NCBI GenBank assembly: GCA_041609895.1
Contig: JBFIPX010000002.1
Span: forward strand, 1 to 60,735
DNA: 60,735 nt
Direction: 5' to 3'
DNA from: JAHHLP01 sp041609895
Lineage (GTDB): Bacteria > Bacteroidota > Rhodothermia > Rhodothermales > JABDKH01
The notes beneath the pieces are model-generated. The model had not been told where the DNA came from and did no database searches. It was given only the letters and a program-made list of their open reading frames with translations. Below, in pieces: positions 1 through 8,856 of the stretch; the stretch's first letter is position 1, and each line of letters begins with the position of its first letter. Made by a program: the position numbers and the translations under genes.

Positions 1-901
1 GCCGCGGACTCAGAACATCCAACGTGGATGGCGGGCGACTCAGGCGCAGCGTCTCAAGGTCGGTTGTGATTGTGCTTCGGTCGCGCCAGCCCGAAAGCAC
101 TCCAGCCCTTAGCGACGTGTTATCGTTAACTCTGAGTGATGCTAGCGCGTGAACGGTTGACTCACGCAGGCCGGTGTAGGGCTGAATGCCTGTGTTGTCG
201 CCCTGCGAACCGGCCCGAAGGTTACCGAGAATTCTGCCCAAGCCACCCACACGGTACCGCAGACGTCCCACTTGCCCGGACCCGCTTATCCGACCCGACC
301 AGCCCCTGTCGGCGCTCGAGAACTGCTGGCTCAGCTGTATCCGGCGCGGCGCTCCGATTGTCTGATCAACGGCTTCATCAAGGGCAGATCCGAGGTGCAG
401 ACCATCCGAAACCGGGTTCGAGCGACTCACATCCAAGCGACGTAAACCGTACACGACTTCACTGACCGCCGACTGATCGACAACGGCCAAAGGCAAAAGC
501 GACGGACCCTCGCGCATGGCGGAGTGCGTCAGCGGAATACCGTCATATGTAACGGCAACTCGTTTCGCACTTGCGCCCCGCAGAATAGGTATCCCTGATG
601 ACCTTCCCGCTTCGGGGGAGATGCTACCGATGAGTTCGGAGATGATCTCGGAGACGGGTCGAAGCGGTGAATGGTGCTGTCGAAGGCGCTCAAAACTGGT
701 CTGCTCCGCCGGCTCGTCGGGCGAGGCAGTCAACGGCTTGTTCTCGTCCGTCACCTCCTGCTTCGACATAAACAAAAGAGGCATCGCGGGCATCACATCA
801 ACCGGAGTCGCTCCGACGGAATCGTGAGGAGCCCCGCCGTCGTGTGGGGACGCGGCGGCGAGCTGGGACATCAGTTGTAGGACGACGAGGCAGTACAGCA
901 T
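1..901 (-). CDS. TonB-dependent receptor, N-terminal part (runs off the window edge)
   Basis: Open for 300 codons from the ATG at 901-899 down to base 1 without a stop, so only the N-terminus is present. The start MLYCLVVLQLMSQLAAAS looks like a signal peptide, and an in-frame TGA lies a few codons upstream, so there is no N-terminal extension. Residues about 85-150 read as a TonB plug domain: the segments PILRGASAKRVAVTYDGIPL and VDQSAVSEVVYG follow the usual order of an RG motif, a DGxP motif and a V(D)…I/VxxV motif before the barrel. Later residues alternate in a beta-barrel-like way (for example RLRYRVGGLGRIL). The family imports siderophores, vitamin B12, nickel or glycans through the outer membrane with TonB energy. 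The substrate cannot be told from this part. No riboswitch was recognised upstream. Confidence 0.8.
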   Translation of the reverse strand, partial: MLYCLVVLQLMSQLAAASPHDGGAPHDSVGATPVDVMPAMPLLFMSKQEVTDENKPLTASPDEPAEQTSFERLRQHHSPLRPVSEIISELIGSISPEAGRSSGIPILRGASAKRVAVTYDGIPLTHSAMREGPSLLPLAVVDQSAVSEVVYGLRRLDVSRSNPVSDGLHLGSALDEAVDQTIGAPRRIQLSQQFSSADRGWSGRISGSGQVGRLRYRVGGLGRILGNLRAGSQGDNTGIQPYTGLRESTVHALASLRVNDNTSLRAGVLSGWRDRSTITTDLETLRLSRPPSTLDVLSPR

Positions 902-1428
902 GCGCGCTGACAAAGACGAAGATGAAAATCAGAATCCTCTTCCTGCTCAACGAGCGCGGAATCGTACCCTGTTCAAGAACCTGCCCGGCGGCGCTACTCG
1001 TTTTTGAACTGATGTTTACCAACGCGGCAAGATCGGCGAATGCGCTGGTACGAAGCAGCCCTCCTATGCAGGCTACCGTTTTGAACGGCCAAATATGGCC
1101 GATTTGCGGACTTGCTGACAACAAAAATCCGTGAAAGCTGCTCTTCTGATCCCCCCAAAGAGCCATTTTTGAGGGCTCGGACAGACTCACATACCAGTGG
1201 GGTCTCATGCCGGGATTCTCCTGTCATTCTATTCATCGCGGTACTCGCTGACCACTAACCCGACGGGCGCTAGACTTGCTGACAGGGCTTGCGTCGGTAG
1301 GCTGTTTCGACATCGCGAATGTTTCGACGTGATGGATCCGTCGACAAGGCGCGATGCCGATCCAGAGGTAGGAAGCGACAACCAATAGGAACCGCGTGGG
1401 GTATCCCGATCACGATTTGAACAGGACC
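902..1428. other. Intergenic region between divergent genes
   Basis: No convincing gene on either strand in 527 bases; the short open frames here have low-complexity, Arg/Ser-rich translations typical of antisense or non-coding frames. It must hold the promoters of the receptor (minus) and the UspA-like gene (plus). A small stem GAGCC/GGCTC at about 1160-1178 encloses a T-rich loop. I looked for a cobalamin riboswitch in front of the receptor and did not find its conserved core. Confidence 0.5.
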
Positions 1429-1845
1429 ATGAAGTACAAACGAATCCTGCTACCCATCGATCTGACGGACAAGAACAGAGAAGCCGTTCATCAAGCGATA
1501 GAAATGGTCGACCGCAACGGCGGATCAATCACTCTTCTCCACGTCGTTGAAACGCTGGACCTCCCCTACGAAGAGATGCGGGACTTCTACGAGCAACTGG
1601 CTGACACGGCTTCGCGAAAGATGGAAGAGATCATCTCGCAAAACATGTCCGGCATACAGGCGCGCTATGAGGTCGTCTTCGGAAGACGAACACGTTCGAT
1701 CCTGTCCTTCGCGGCCGAGAACGGGAGCGACGTCATTATTCTCTCTTCACGTCGCTTCGACCCAGATGACGACAGCAGCGCTGTGATGACGATAAGTCAC
1801 CAGGTTTCGATCTTTGCGCCGTGCTCGGTGATGCTGCTGAAGTGA
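1429..1845 (+). CDS. Universal stress protein (UspA) family, 138 aa
   Basis: The protein starts MKYKRILLPIDLTDKN, the usual first strand of a Usp domain, with ACAGGA 3-8 bases upstream as a ribosome site; a GTG 33 bases earlier is in frame but less likely. It ends with the typical last strand APCSVMLLK. The ATP-binding loop of the family (G-2X-G-9X-G-S/T) is degenerate here: the region reads SAVMTISHQVS without the glycines, so this is probably a Usp that does not bind ATP. Usp proteins are small cytoplasmic dimers linked to survival under stress; no specific partner is suggested. It precedes the ligD gene by about 120 bases on the same strand, but co-transcription is uncertain. Confidence 0.85.
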   Translation: MKYKRILLPIDLTDKNREAVHQAIEMVDRNGGSITLLHVVETLDLPYEEMRDFYEQLADTASRKMEEIISQNMSGIQARYEVVFGRRTRSILSFAAENGSDVIILSSRRFDPDDDSSAVMTISHQVSIFAPCSVMLLK

Positions 1846-1963
1846 GTGTTCGTGGAACGGATGCGCCGACGGATCCGTCTCACTCGCGCGCCGCAAAAGC
1901 TACAACTTCGAACGCGGCCCTGGCGACAGGATCACTCCGACATCCGGCCACCGAACCAATCAG

Positions 1964-4294
1964 ATGGCGCGAACCTCTCAGCTGGCGAGCATCGGTAACA
2001 GAAAGGTCGAGCTCTCGAACCTGAAGAAGGTGCTGTTCCCCAAAGACGGAGTGATCAAAGCCGAAATCGTCCAGTACTACCTGACGATCGCCCCGACCAT
2101 CCTCAGGCACATCCGCGGAAGGGCGCTTACGCTGGTCCGCTACCCGGACGGAATCACCGGTGAGACGTTCTACCAGAAGAACCGCCCGGACTGGGCGCCG
2201 GACTGGGTCAAGTTCGTATCTCTCGGCGACGAGAAGAAGCTGGACTACATACTTGCAACCGAGGAAGCAACGCTCGTCTGGCTGGCGAATCTCGCCTGTA
2301 TCGAGTTGCACCAGCTGCACTCACGCAAGCCGCACCATGACAAACCGGACTACTTCGTCCTTGATCTGGACCCCCCCGAGGACTACCCCTTCGAGGATCT
2401 GCTCGAGATCGCGGGGAACCTGAAGAGGCATTGCGAGAAACTCGGCTATCACCCGTTTGCCAAGACAACAGGTCGCAAGGGGATTCACATCGTAATACCT
2501 ATCCAACCCAAATGGAGCTTTGGCGAGGCGTTCGAGGCAGCAAAGGATTTGGCAGAACCGTTTGTACGGGCCAACTCCGAATCGACAACCCTCCACATCA
2601 AGAAGGAGGCCCGAAAGGGACGGGTGCTTGTCGACATCTACCGAAATCGCGGAGGACAGTCGATCGTCTCGCCCTACAGCCTTCGTGGCTCACCGGGAGC
2701 GCCCGTCTCGATGCCCCTAAGCTGGGACAGGCTCTTCGCTCTCAAGTCGCCCGACGACTTTAACATTCACAACGCAGCCGAGCACGTTCTGTCAGAAGGC
2801 GATGCGTGGGAGGCCATTGGCGCTTATGCGGGTGACCTCCACACGAAGAGGAAGACCCCACCAAGGAAAAAGCGAAAGGGGAAATCCGACAAGCACAAGA
2901 CGCCGGAGCAACTTGCGGAATACGCGCGCAAACGTGAATTCAGCAAGACGCCGGAGCCCGAACCAATTGACGTGCTGGGCGAGGGCAACGCGTTCGTCGT
3001 CCACCGCCACCATGCGTCGCACTTGCACTACGACCTACGCCTCGAGGAAAATGGAACACTTCGATCGTGGGCAGTCCCACGAGGCATGCCTCCCCACCCG
3101 AAGCTGAAGCGTCTCGCCGTGGCGACCGAAGATCACCCGCTCGAGTATCTGAACTTCGAAGGGGTTATTCCCAAGGGTGAGTACGGCGCGGGACCGATGT
3201 GGATCTTCGCCCGCGGCAAATACGAGAAGACCAAGGAGAAGAAGGACGGCTTTTACTTCCGTCTCAACAGCCCGGAGCTGACGGCCGACTATCGAATCTA
3301 CGAAACAAGCAACCGGCAGTGGCTGCTAGAAAGACTCGACAACCCGCAGATCGACTGGTTGCACGACCAGATTGGATTCATGTTTGCTGAGCGCGTGCGT
3401 GAGGTGCCCGATGGCGATTTCATCTACGAGCTCAAGTGGGACGGAATCCGCGCCATGATTGTGCTCGATGAAGGCGAGATTACGATTCGAAGCCGCAACC
3501 ACCGGGACATCACCGAAAAATTTCCCGAGCTGCTTGTAGCCGAAGAGGCGTTCCGAAACACGTCCGGCGTCTTCGACGGAGAGATCGTCTGTCTGGACCA
3601 AGACGGGCGGCCCGACTTCCGGCAGATCATCAACCGCATCCAGCGTTCAGGTGAGGCGTCGATTCGTCGCGCATCCGAGAAACACCCTGCCCATTGCTAC
3701 CTGTTTGACTGCCTCTACCTCGACGGACGAGCACTGATCGGCGATCCGGTCGAACGGCGAAGAGCGTGGCTGGAGGACAGCGTGCGGCGGGACACCCCCT
3801 ATCGGGTGAGTGAGGCGCTGGAGGATGGACATGCCCTGTTCGAAGCAGTCAAGGAGATGGGTCTCGAAGGCATCGTAGCCAAGGAAAGGGGCAGCCGCTA
3901 CTATCCCGGAAGAAGGTCTCGCGTGTGGCTCAAGGTCAAGGTCAAGCAAACCGACGACTGCGTGATCCTTGGCTTCACCGAGGGACGAGGCGATCGAAGC
4001 AGCTTGTTTGGCGCGCTCCACATAGGGTGTTATGAAGACGGCGAACTCCTCTATCGGGGCAAAGTGGGAACGGGATTTGGTGCGCAGCTGATGAAGAGCA
4101 TCTACACCAAACTGAAGAAAATCCCGACGATTGATCGACCCATAGAGGAAAAACCTGCGGACGACGCGGAAACAACGTGGCTTGAGCCGCAGCTCTTTTG
4201 CGAGGTACAATACTCCCAGCTAACAAAAAACGGGACCTTCCGCGACCCCGTGTTCGTTCGACTTCGACCCGATCTTACGCCCGGTGACGTTTGA
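1964..4294 (+). CDS. ligD: ATP-dependent DNA ligase LigD, three domains (POL-PE-LIG), 776 aa
   Basis: Multifunctional end-joining enzyme. Residues about 15-290 are the primase-polymerase domain, with the metal-binding DLDP at 134-137 and a third aspartate in LVDIYRN near 224. Residues about 343-455 are the 3'-phosphoesterase domain (HASHLHYDLRLE, KGEYGAG). Residues about 470-776 are the ligase, with the adenylated lysine in ELKWDG at 489-494 and a C-terminal OB-fold. A basic linker (RKKRKGKSDKHK) joins POL and PE. The order POL-PE-LIG is that of the mycobacterial enzyme rather than the Pseudomonas order PE-LIG-POL. It fills, trims and seals double-strand breaks held by Ku, whose gene follows 39 bases later. 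No strong ribosome site precedes the ATG; no better start is in frame nearby. Confidence 0.96.
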   Translation: MARTSQLASIGNRKVELSNLKKVLFPKDGVIKAEIVQYYLTIAPTILRHIRGRALTLVRYPDGITGETFYQKNRPDWAPDWVKFVSLGDEKKLDYILATEEATLVWLANLACIELHQLHSRKPHHDKPDYFVLDLDPPEDYPFEDLLEIAGNLKRHCEKLGYHPFAKTTGRKGIHIVIPIQPKWSFGEAFEAAKDLAEPFVRANSESTTLHIKKEARKGRVLVDIYRNRGGQSIVSPYSLRGSPGAPVSMPLSWDRLFALKSPDDFNIHNAAEHVLSEGDAWEAIGAYAGDLHTKRKTPPRKKRKGKSDKHKTPEQLAEYARKREFSKTPEPEPIDVLGEGNAFVVHRHHASHLHYDLRLEENGTLRSWAVPRGMPPHPKLKRLAVATEDHPLEYLNFEGVIPKGEYGAGPMWIFARGKYEKTKEKKDGFYFRLNSPELTADYRIYETSNRQWLLERLDNPQIDWLHDQIGFMFAERVREVPDGDFIYELKWDGIRAMIVLDEGEITIRSRNHRDITEKFPELLVAEEAFRNTSGVFDGEIVCLDQDGRPDFRQIINRIQRSGEASIRRASEKHPAHCYLFDCLYLDGRALIGDPVERRRAWLEDSVRRDTPYRVSEALEDGHALFEAVKEMGLEGIVAKERGSRYYPGRRSRVWLKVKVKQTDDCVILGFTEGRGDRSSLFGALHIGCYEDGELLYRGKVGTGFGAQLMKSIYTKLKKIPTIDRPIEEKPADDAETTWLEPQLFCEVQYSQLTKNGTFRDPVFVRLRPDLTPGDV

Positions 4295-4333
4295 CCGCGG
4301 TCGTACGGTATCCAAACAACGAGAGACAATGCC

Positions 4334-5197
4334 ATGAGAGCAATCTGGAAAGGGCACATCCAGTTCTCGCTGGTCACCATCCCGATTCGCGTGTACAGCG
4401 CCATCGAATCTTCCGAGACGATACGCTTCAACCAACTACATGTTGAAGACTACGGACGAATCGCGTACGACAAGCGGTGCAAGAAGTGCAACAATGTGAT
4501 CTCGAACGAAGAGATCGTCAAAGGTTATGAGTACGAGCCCGACCAGTATGTGGTTGTTGAAAAGGAGGACCTTGACAAGCTGCGCGTGAAGAGCACTCGC
4601 ATCATCGAGATCCAGGGCTTCGTCGACGCCGAGGAAGTACATCCAACGATGTACGACACCCCTTATTTCGCTGGACCGGACGGTCTGGTAGGAGCCAAGA
4701 CGTACGCGCTGCTTTGCCAGACGCTAAGCGAGAGTAATAAGCTGGGCGTCGGCAAAGTGGTCCTTCGCGATCGCGAGAGTATCGTCCTTCTTTCGCCGCA
4801 AGGTCCCGGCCTCCTCATGCACAAGATCCGCTACCCCAACGAGCTGCGCGATATCAATCAGGTGCCGCAACTCGACGGCCTCGAAGCCGATAAGGAGCAG
4901 CTGAAATTGGCAGAGACTCTGGTCGAGTCAATGTCCATGTCTCTCGATGATATCGATCTCACCGACACATACACCGAAGCCGTGAAGGAGCTCGTGACAG
5001 CGAAAGCCGAAGGCAAGGAGATTGTGACGGTCGCCGAAGAGGAGCGTCCGGTGGTCGATATCATGACCGCCCTCAAAGAGAGCATCGATCAGGCCAAGTC
5101 GTCGAAGAAGCCAATGAAGAAAGCTACAGGCAAGAGCAAGACTGCCAAGAAGGCGGCAAGCTCCGCATCAAAGTCACGCAAGAAGAAAACCGCTTAG
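4334..5197 (+). CDS. ku: Bacterial Ku protein, 287 aa
   Basis: The start MRAIWKGHIQFSLVTIPIRV is the standard N-terminus of bacterial Ku, and the family features LHVEDYGRIAYDKRC and GYEYEPDQYVVVE follow. Ku forms a homodimeric ring that threads onto broken DNA ends and recruits LigD. Residues about 1-250 form the ring core. Residues 255-287 are a lysine/serine-rich tail (KKATGKSKTAKKAAS), which in other bacterial Ku proteins helps DNA binding and sliding. GAGAGACA lies 6-12 bases before the ATG. The gene lies directly behind ligD and ends in TAG, showing that TAG is a normal stop in this genome. A TPR gene starts 18 bases later, so the three are probably one operon. Confidence 0.96.
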   Translation: MRAIWKGHIQFSLVTIPIRVYSAIESSETIRFNQLHVEDYGRIAYDKRCKKCNNVISNEEIVKGYEYEPDQYVVVEKEDLDKLRVKSTRIIEIQGFVDAEEVHPTMYDTPYFAGPDGLVGAKTYALLCQTLSESNKLGVGKVVLRDRESIVLLSPQGPGLLMHKIRYPNELRDINQVPQLDGLEADKEQLKLAETLVESMSMSLDDIDLTDTYTEAVKELVTAKAEGKEIVTVAEEERPVVDIMTALKESIDQAKSSKKPMKKATGKSKTAKKAASSASKSRKKKTA

Positions 5198-5215
5198 ACG
5201 GCGAAGTATTCCCAC

Positions 5216-5836
5216 ATGGCGAAGGTCTTACAGCTTCGTTCAAGTCGTCCCCAAAAGTTTGGCTACAAGAAGGCGCGCCGGCACTCCCGATCCGACGGTG
5301 CCGACAGCCAGCTGAACATTTTCGAACAGCCCGAGGCCGCGACAGCCCGGATCGTGCCGCTCGAAACAAACCTTCATCCGTTCGAGCGAGCACTCCTGTA
5401 TGATGAGCGGGGCAACCTGGCGCGAGCCACCGAAGGTTATCGGGAATCGATTTCTCACGGTGAGTATGTAGCCGACGCGTACTGTAACCTCGGTATTCTC
5501 GAATCCGAGCAGGGACGCATTAATGAGGCAATCGAGTGTTTCAAAAACTCGCTCAAGCACGATCCGGCCCTGTTCGAGACGCATTACAACCTCGCCAACG
5601 TGTATTTCGACCTCGGTGATTACCGACCGGCGCAGGTCCACTACGAAATAGGAGCCTCGATAGAGCCCGCCTACGCGAACCTATATTTCAATCTCGCTCT
5701 TACACTGGCGATGCAGGACGACTTCGAGCGTGCCGTCGAGGCGCTGGAGTCTTATCAACAACTATCGAGCAGTCCCGACGAGGACAAGACGGAAAAGCTC
5801 CTCGCAACCTTGCGCCAGTCGATCGGACGGACCTGA
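5216..5836 (+). CDS. TPR-repeat protein behind ku, 206 aa
   Basis: Cytoplasmic, no signal peptide. The first 45 residues are basic and probably disordered (RPQKFGYKKARRHSRSDG). Residues about 55-190 hold four tetratricopeptide-like helical pairs with the usual spacing (AYCNLGILESEQGRINEAIE, THYNLANVYFDLGDYRPAQ, LYFNLALTLAMQDDFERAVE). TPR units bind partner proteins. The start is 18 bases after ku, so it is likely co-transcribed with ligD-ku and may be an accessory of end joining; that role is inferred from position only. Oddity: the last 47 coding bases recur almost unchanged at 10509-10555, see the repeat entries. Confidence 0.85.
   Translation: MAKVLQLRSSRPQKFGYKKARRHSRSDGADSQLNIFEQPEAATARIVPLETNLHPFERALLYDERGNLARATEGYRESISHGEYVADAYCNLGILESEQGRINEAIECFKNSLKHDPALFETHYNLANVYFDLGDYRPAQVHYEIGASIEPAYANLYFNLALTLAMQDDFERAVEALESYQQLSSSPDEDKTEKLLATLRQSIGRT
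5786..5832 (+). repeat. 47-bp direct repeat, copy 1 (3' end of the TPR gene)
   Basis: The stretch AAGACGGAAAAGCTCCTCGC… up to …CGGACGGAC is repeated in the same orientation at 10509-10555 with one mismatch in 47 bases (CCTTG here, CCCTG there). It encodes the C-terminal residues TEKLLATLRQSIGRT of the TPR protein. The similarity starts and stops abruptly. Confidence 0.95.
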
Positions 5837-5946
5837 TCGAATCCTGGCTTTGACCCGGAAGCCATAAGCCGCCGCTCGCAAGAATCCTGATCGCATTGGC
5901 TGCTTGGGGTTTGGCAAACGGTGTTGACGCCAGTGTTCTAATGAAT

Positions 5947-8061
5947 TCAAGCGGCGATAAGTCTGCGTACGGCCAGCATGGTCACGTCATCTGATAGTGG
6001 GGCGGTCCCGCAAAAGTCACTGATGGCGTCGTCGATTTCATTTAGTACGGCCTCTGGGCTCCGAGACGAACCGCCAACTCGCGATATGAGCCGATCAAGG
6101 CCGAAGAATTCACCCGCCCTGTTGCGCGCATCCGTAACACCATCGGTATAAGCGAATAGCAGGTCGCCCGGATGCATTCGAACACGTTGCACGCCAAACG
6201 TGACGCCCGACAACACGCCTACCGCGGGCCCCGTGGGCTTTAGTCTCCGCAGTCTGCGCGCACCGACTAGCAACGGCGGTTCGTGTCCTGCGTTGACGTA
6301 CGTCACATCTCCCGTCTCTTCATTCAGTAGAGCGAAGAACAACGACGCGAAAATCCGCGACGGCCTGTGAACGCGCTTGACATAATCGTTGGTCGATTTC
6401 AGTGACTCCTGAAGGATCGCTACCTCGGGATTATCACACTCGGGAAGATTGGATCCAACGCGTTCCGCCGACGTCCTCAGAAGACTCTGAAATAGCGCCA
6501 TGAAGAGGGCCGCCCCAACGCCCTTGCCGCATACGTCCACCACGACGATCCCCAGCAGCCCGGGGGCGGCATAGAACATGTCGTAGAAGTCCCCCGCCAC
6601 CTGCCATGCCGGCTTGAAACGGACGTCCGCCTCCCACCCGTCCGGGTGCGGCAACTCGGAAGGCAGAAATCCCATCTGGATGTTCCGACCGGTCTCAATT
6701 TCCTTGTGGAGACTCTTGGCGTATCGGCTCGCCTGTTCGCGTGCGGCATCGGCCTCTAGCCTCGCTGCCATAAGCTCGCGTTCGTACCGCCTCTCGTCGG
6801 TGACGTCGCGAAAAAACCATATTCGACCATAGCGGTGGCCGTCCTTGCTGACAACCGGCGCGCTGTACCGGTCAAGAATGCGACCGTCGACCATCACGAC
6901 CTCGTCACTGGCACGTTCATCGGGATTGCCGTACAGGTACGCTATCCGCTCCAGGAAAGCGTTCGGGTCCTGAATTTTATCCAAGGCATTCGCAAGTGCA
7001 GCCTCGTCCGACCCTGTTTCAAGAACCTCCGAGCTAAGGCCAAACATGTCGATGAACCGCTTGTTGAACGACAGGATGCGGCGGTCCGAGGACACCACAA
7101 GCATTCCGTCTATCAACGAGTCACTCTGTGCCTCAAGGAGTGTCTTTTGAAACGTCAGAATTTCCTCCGATCTCTTTCGCTCGGTGATATCGAGCAAAGA
7201 GGTCGCGAGGGCGAGCTCGCCATTGTAGACAAAACGCTGCACGGAAGCCGAAACCCAGCGAGCAGTGCCATCGACCTTACGGATCCTCAATTCCAGATCT
7301 CGTACCGAGCCGTGTTCGCGAAGGAGATCGACGACCTTATCGCGCTCGGCCGGATCATGGTAGAAGTCCACGGTACGTCTACCGGTAAGCGAGCCTGACT
7401 CCGCACCCAGCAGCATTTCAAGCCGCTCGTTGGCAAAGAGTATTCGTCCGTCTTCCAACCGACTGAGAAGAAGCGGTGTCGGACTGGCCTCCACGATTGC
7501 GCGGAAGCGCTGTTCTGCCTGCTCAAGATCTCGGGTGCGGCACTCGAGATCAGCCGTGCGTTGCCGGACGCGTTCCTCCAGCTCGTCATGCGCAGCCCGA
7601 AGGGCATCCGCCGCTTTCTTGCGATCGTCGATATTGCGTACGCTCGCAATGATGCGTTCCGCTCCAAGAAGACGCGCCCGGTTCAGCGACACCTCGACCC
7701 AGAACCGATTTCCCGTATGATGCCTTACCAACCACTCGAAACGTTGCGGCAATCCCGCCGCGGCGAGCTGTATATAGCGTCGCGCATGAAACATGTCGTA
7801 AGGCGGCTCTCCGACGCTGATCCCTCCCACGCCCAACGACTTTAGCTCATCCAGCGAGCACCCGTGTAGCTCGCACGCCTTGATATTGGCGTCCAGAATA
7901 GCTCCGGTCTCGATATCGTGAACAAACATCGCATCCCCTGCGAGATCGAATATTGTTCGATAACTCTCTTCGGACGTCCGAAGCGCTTCGGATGGATCGA
8001 CGAAGTTGGAATCCAAAATTGCGGTGGGCATTGCGCGCATCCCCAGCTTAGATAATCCCAT
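5947..8061 (-). CDS. PAS-domain SpoIIE/RsbU-type protein phosphatase, 704 aa
   Basis: Cytoplasmic sensor with a serine/threonine phosphatase output. Three PAS domains come first: residues about 27-148, 184-300 and 305-425, each ending in the usual …IxDxTxR/K linker, with a coiled coil at about 150-185 and another at 425-465. The C-terminal PP2C-type domain (about 470-704) keeps the metal and active-site motifs AGDFYDMF, VVDVCGKGVGAALFMA, NAGHEPPLL, AYTDGVTDA and LSDDVTML. In this family the phosphatase acts on an anti-anti-sigma factor to release an alternative sigma factor, or makes another partner-switch; no STAS or RsbW-like partner is in the window. The start overlaps the upstream gene's end by 14 bases; a second ATG at 8040 would give an 8-base gap instead. 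Likely the last gene of a minus-strand set 10302→5947. Confidence 0.93.
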   Translation of the reverse strand: MGLSKLGMRAMPTAILDSNFVDPSEALRTSEESYRTIFDLAGDAMFVHDIETGAILDANIKACELHGCSLDELKSLGVGGISVGEPPYDMFHARRYIQLAAAGLPQRFEWLVRHHTGNRFWVEVSLNRARLLGAERIIASVRNIDDRKKAADALRAAHDELEERVRQRTADLECRTRDLEQAEQRFRAIVEASPTPLLLSRLEDGRILFANERLEMLLGAESGSLTGRRTVDFYHDPAERDKVVDLLREHGSVRDLELRIRKVDGTARWVSASVQRFVYNGELALATSLLDITERKRSEEILTFQKTLLEAQSDSLIDGMLVVSSDRRILSFNKRFIDMFGLSSEVLETGSDEAALANALDKIQDPNAFLERIAYLYGNPDERASDEVVMVDGRILDRYSAPVVSKDGHRYGRIWFFRDVTDERRYERELMAARLEADAAREQASRYAKSLHKEIETGRNIQMGFLPSELPHPDGWEADVRFKPAWQVAGDFYDMFYAAPGLLGIVVVDVCGKGVGAALFMALFQSLLRTSAERVGSNLPECDNPEVAILQESLKSTNDYVKRVHRPSRIFASLFFALLNEETGDVTYVNAGHEPPLLVGARRLRRLKPTGPAVGVLSGVTFGVQRVRMHPGDLLFAYTDGVTDARNRAGEFFGLDRLISRVGGSSRSPEAVLNEIDDAISDFCGTAPLSDDVTMLAVRRLIAA

Positions 8062-8800
8062 GAGCCCGTAATTGCTCTATGAGGTCCTGCACGGCCATCC
8101 GCGTAAGGTCCGGCAGCAGCGAGTCGTCCGCAGCCGTGGAAGATCTCTTCCGAATGCCGAGAACCCAATATTCGTCGACCGTAACGCGAGACTTTGACCT
8201 GACCCGAACCTTCTCCTTCCAGCCCTGCCCGTTTGCACCAACGTATCGAACGCGCAGCTCCATTTCGGGCCGGCCCTTGGCTCGCACCTTACCTGTACTA
8301 AAGATTGCCCAAGAGGATTGATTAGCGTCGGCAACGGTCACGTCGACATGTATCTCCAGCGCTCCCGAGAAGCTCCCACCGCTCGCAACCTTCTCGACGT
8401 TTCCGACCGGGTAGCCGAACAAATACCTCACGTCGCCGCGCAGCGTATCCAGCGGAGCAATTTGGAACCCCGCATGATGGATCAGACCATCGGCCACAAT
8501 CGCATAGACGGAATCGAACGCCAGTTTCACCGGAGATGCGTCCGGATCGCGCAACGCACTGACTGCCTCCTCAGAGAGCCGATACGCCTCTCGGATGTCG
8601 ATGTACAACGGAAGTAGACCCTTCGCCTTGTCCGGGAAATCGGCCTCGATACCTTCCACGTCGATCAGGAGGCGAGCAACCGCTACGTCCCTCGAGGCCT
8701 GACCGGTTGCCGGCAATGCCGGAGACCCGAATAACACCACGTAGATGGTTGCTCGTAGCCAAGCCGACAAACAATAGCGATAGTTATTGCGGTTCTTCAT
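8048..8800 (-). CDS. Secreted protein of unknown function, 250 aa
   Basis: Not recognised. The ATG at 8800 gives MKNRNNYRYCLSAWLRATIY followed by a hydrophobic stretch and PATGQA, a plausible signal peptide cleaved near residue 35; a GTG 33 bases upstream is possible but adds a charged, unlikely leader. The mature part is a mix of alpha and beta with two halves: a helical N-half (VARLLIDVEGIEADFPDKAKG) and a beta-rich C-half (EIHVDVTVADANQ, ELRVRYVGANGQGWKEKV). It ends in a helix …VQDLIEQLRAHGII that resembles the tail of periplasmic assembly or lipoprotein-like proteins. Its stop overlaps the start of the PAS phosphatase, so the two are probably translated together. The gene lies 56 bases after the sorting-domain protein gene on the same strand. 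Confidence 0.75.
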   Translation of the reverse strand: MKNRNNYRYCLSAWLRATIYVVLFGSPALPATGQASRDVAVARLLIDVEGIEADFPDKAKGLLPLYIDIREAYRLSEEAVSALRDPDASPVKLAFDSVYAIVADGLIHHAGFQIAPLDTLRGDVRYLFGYPVGNVEKVASGGSFSGALEIHVDVTVADANQSSWAIFSTGKVRAKGRPEMELRVRYVGANGQGWKEKVRVRSKSRVTVDEYWVLGIRKRSSTAADDSLLPDLTRMAVQDLIEQLRAHGII

Positions 8801-8856
8801 GATTGATCTCGAGTCGCTACGTATCGGGAGCACCTTACGGGACGCTCCCGATTACT

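Noticed and set aside
798..1208. 136-codon open frame on the minus strand overlapping the receptor start
   Set aside because: Arg/Ser-rich tail is the receptor's coding sequence in another frame; the plug-domain frame is far more convincing.
902..1240. Possible cobalamin riboswitch before the TonB receptor
   Set aside because: A CCACTGG-like segment is present but the rest of the B12-box core and its helices are not.
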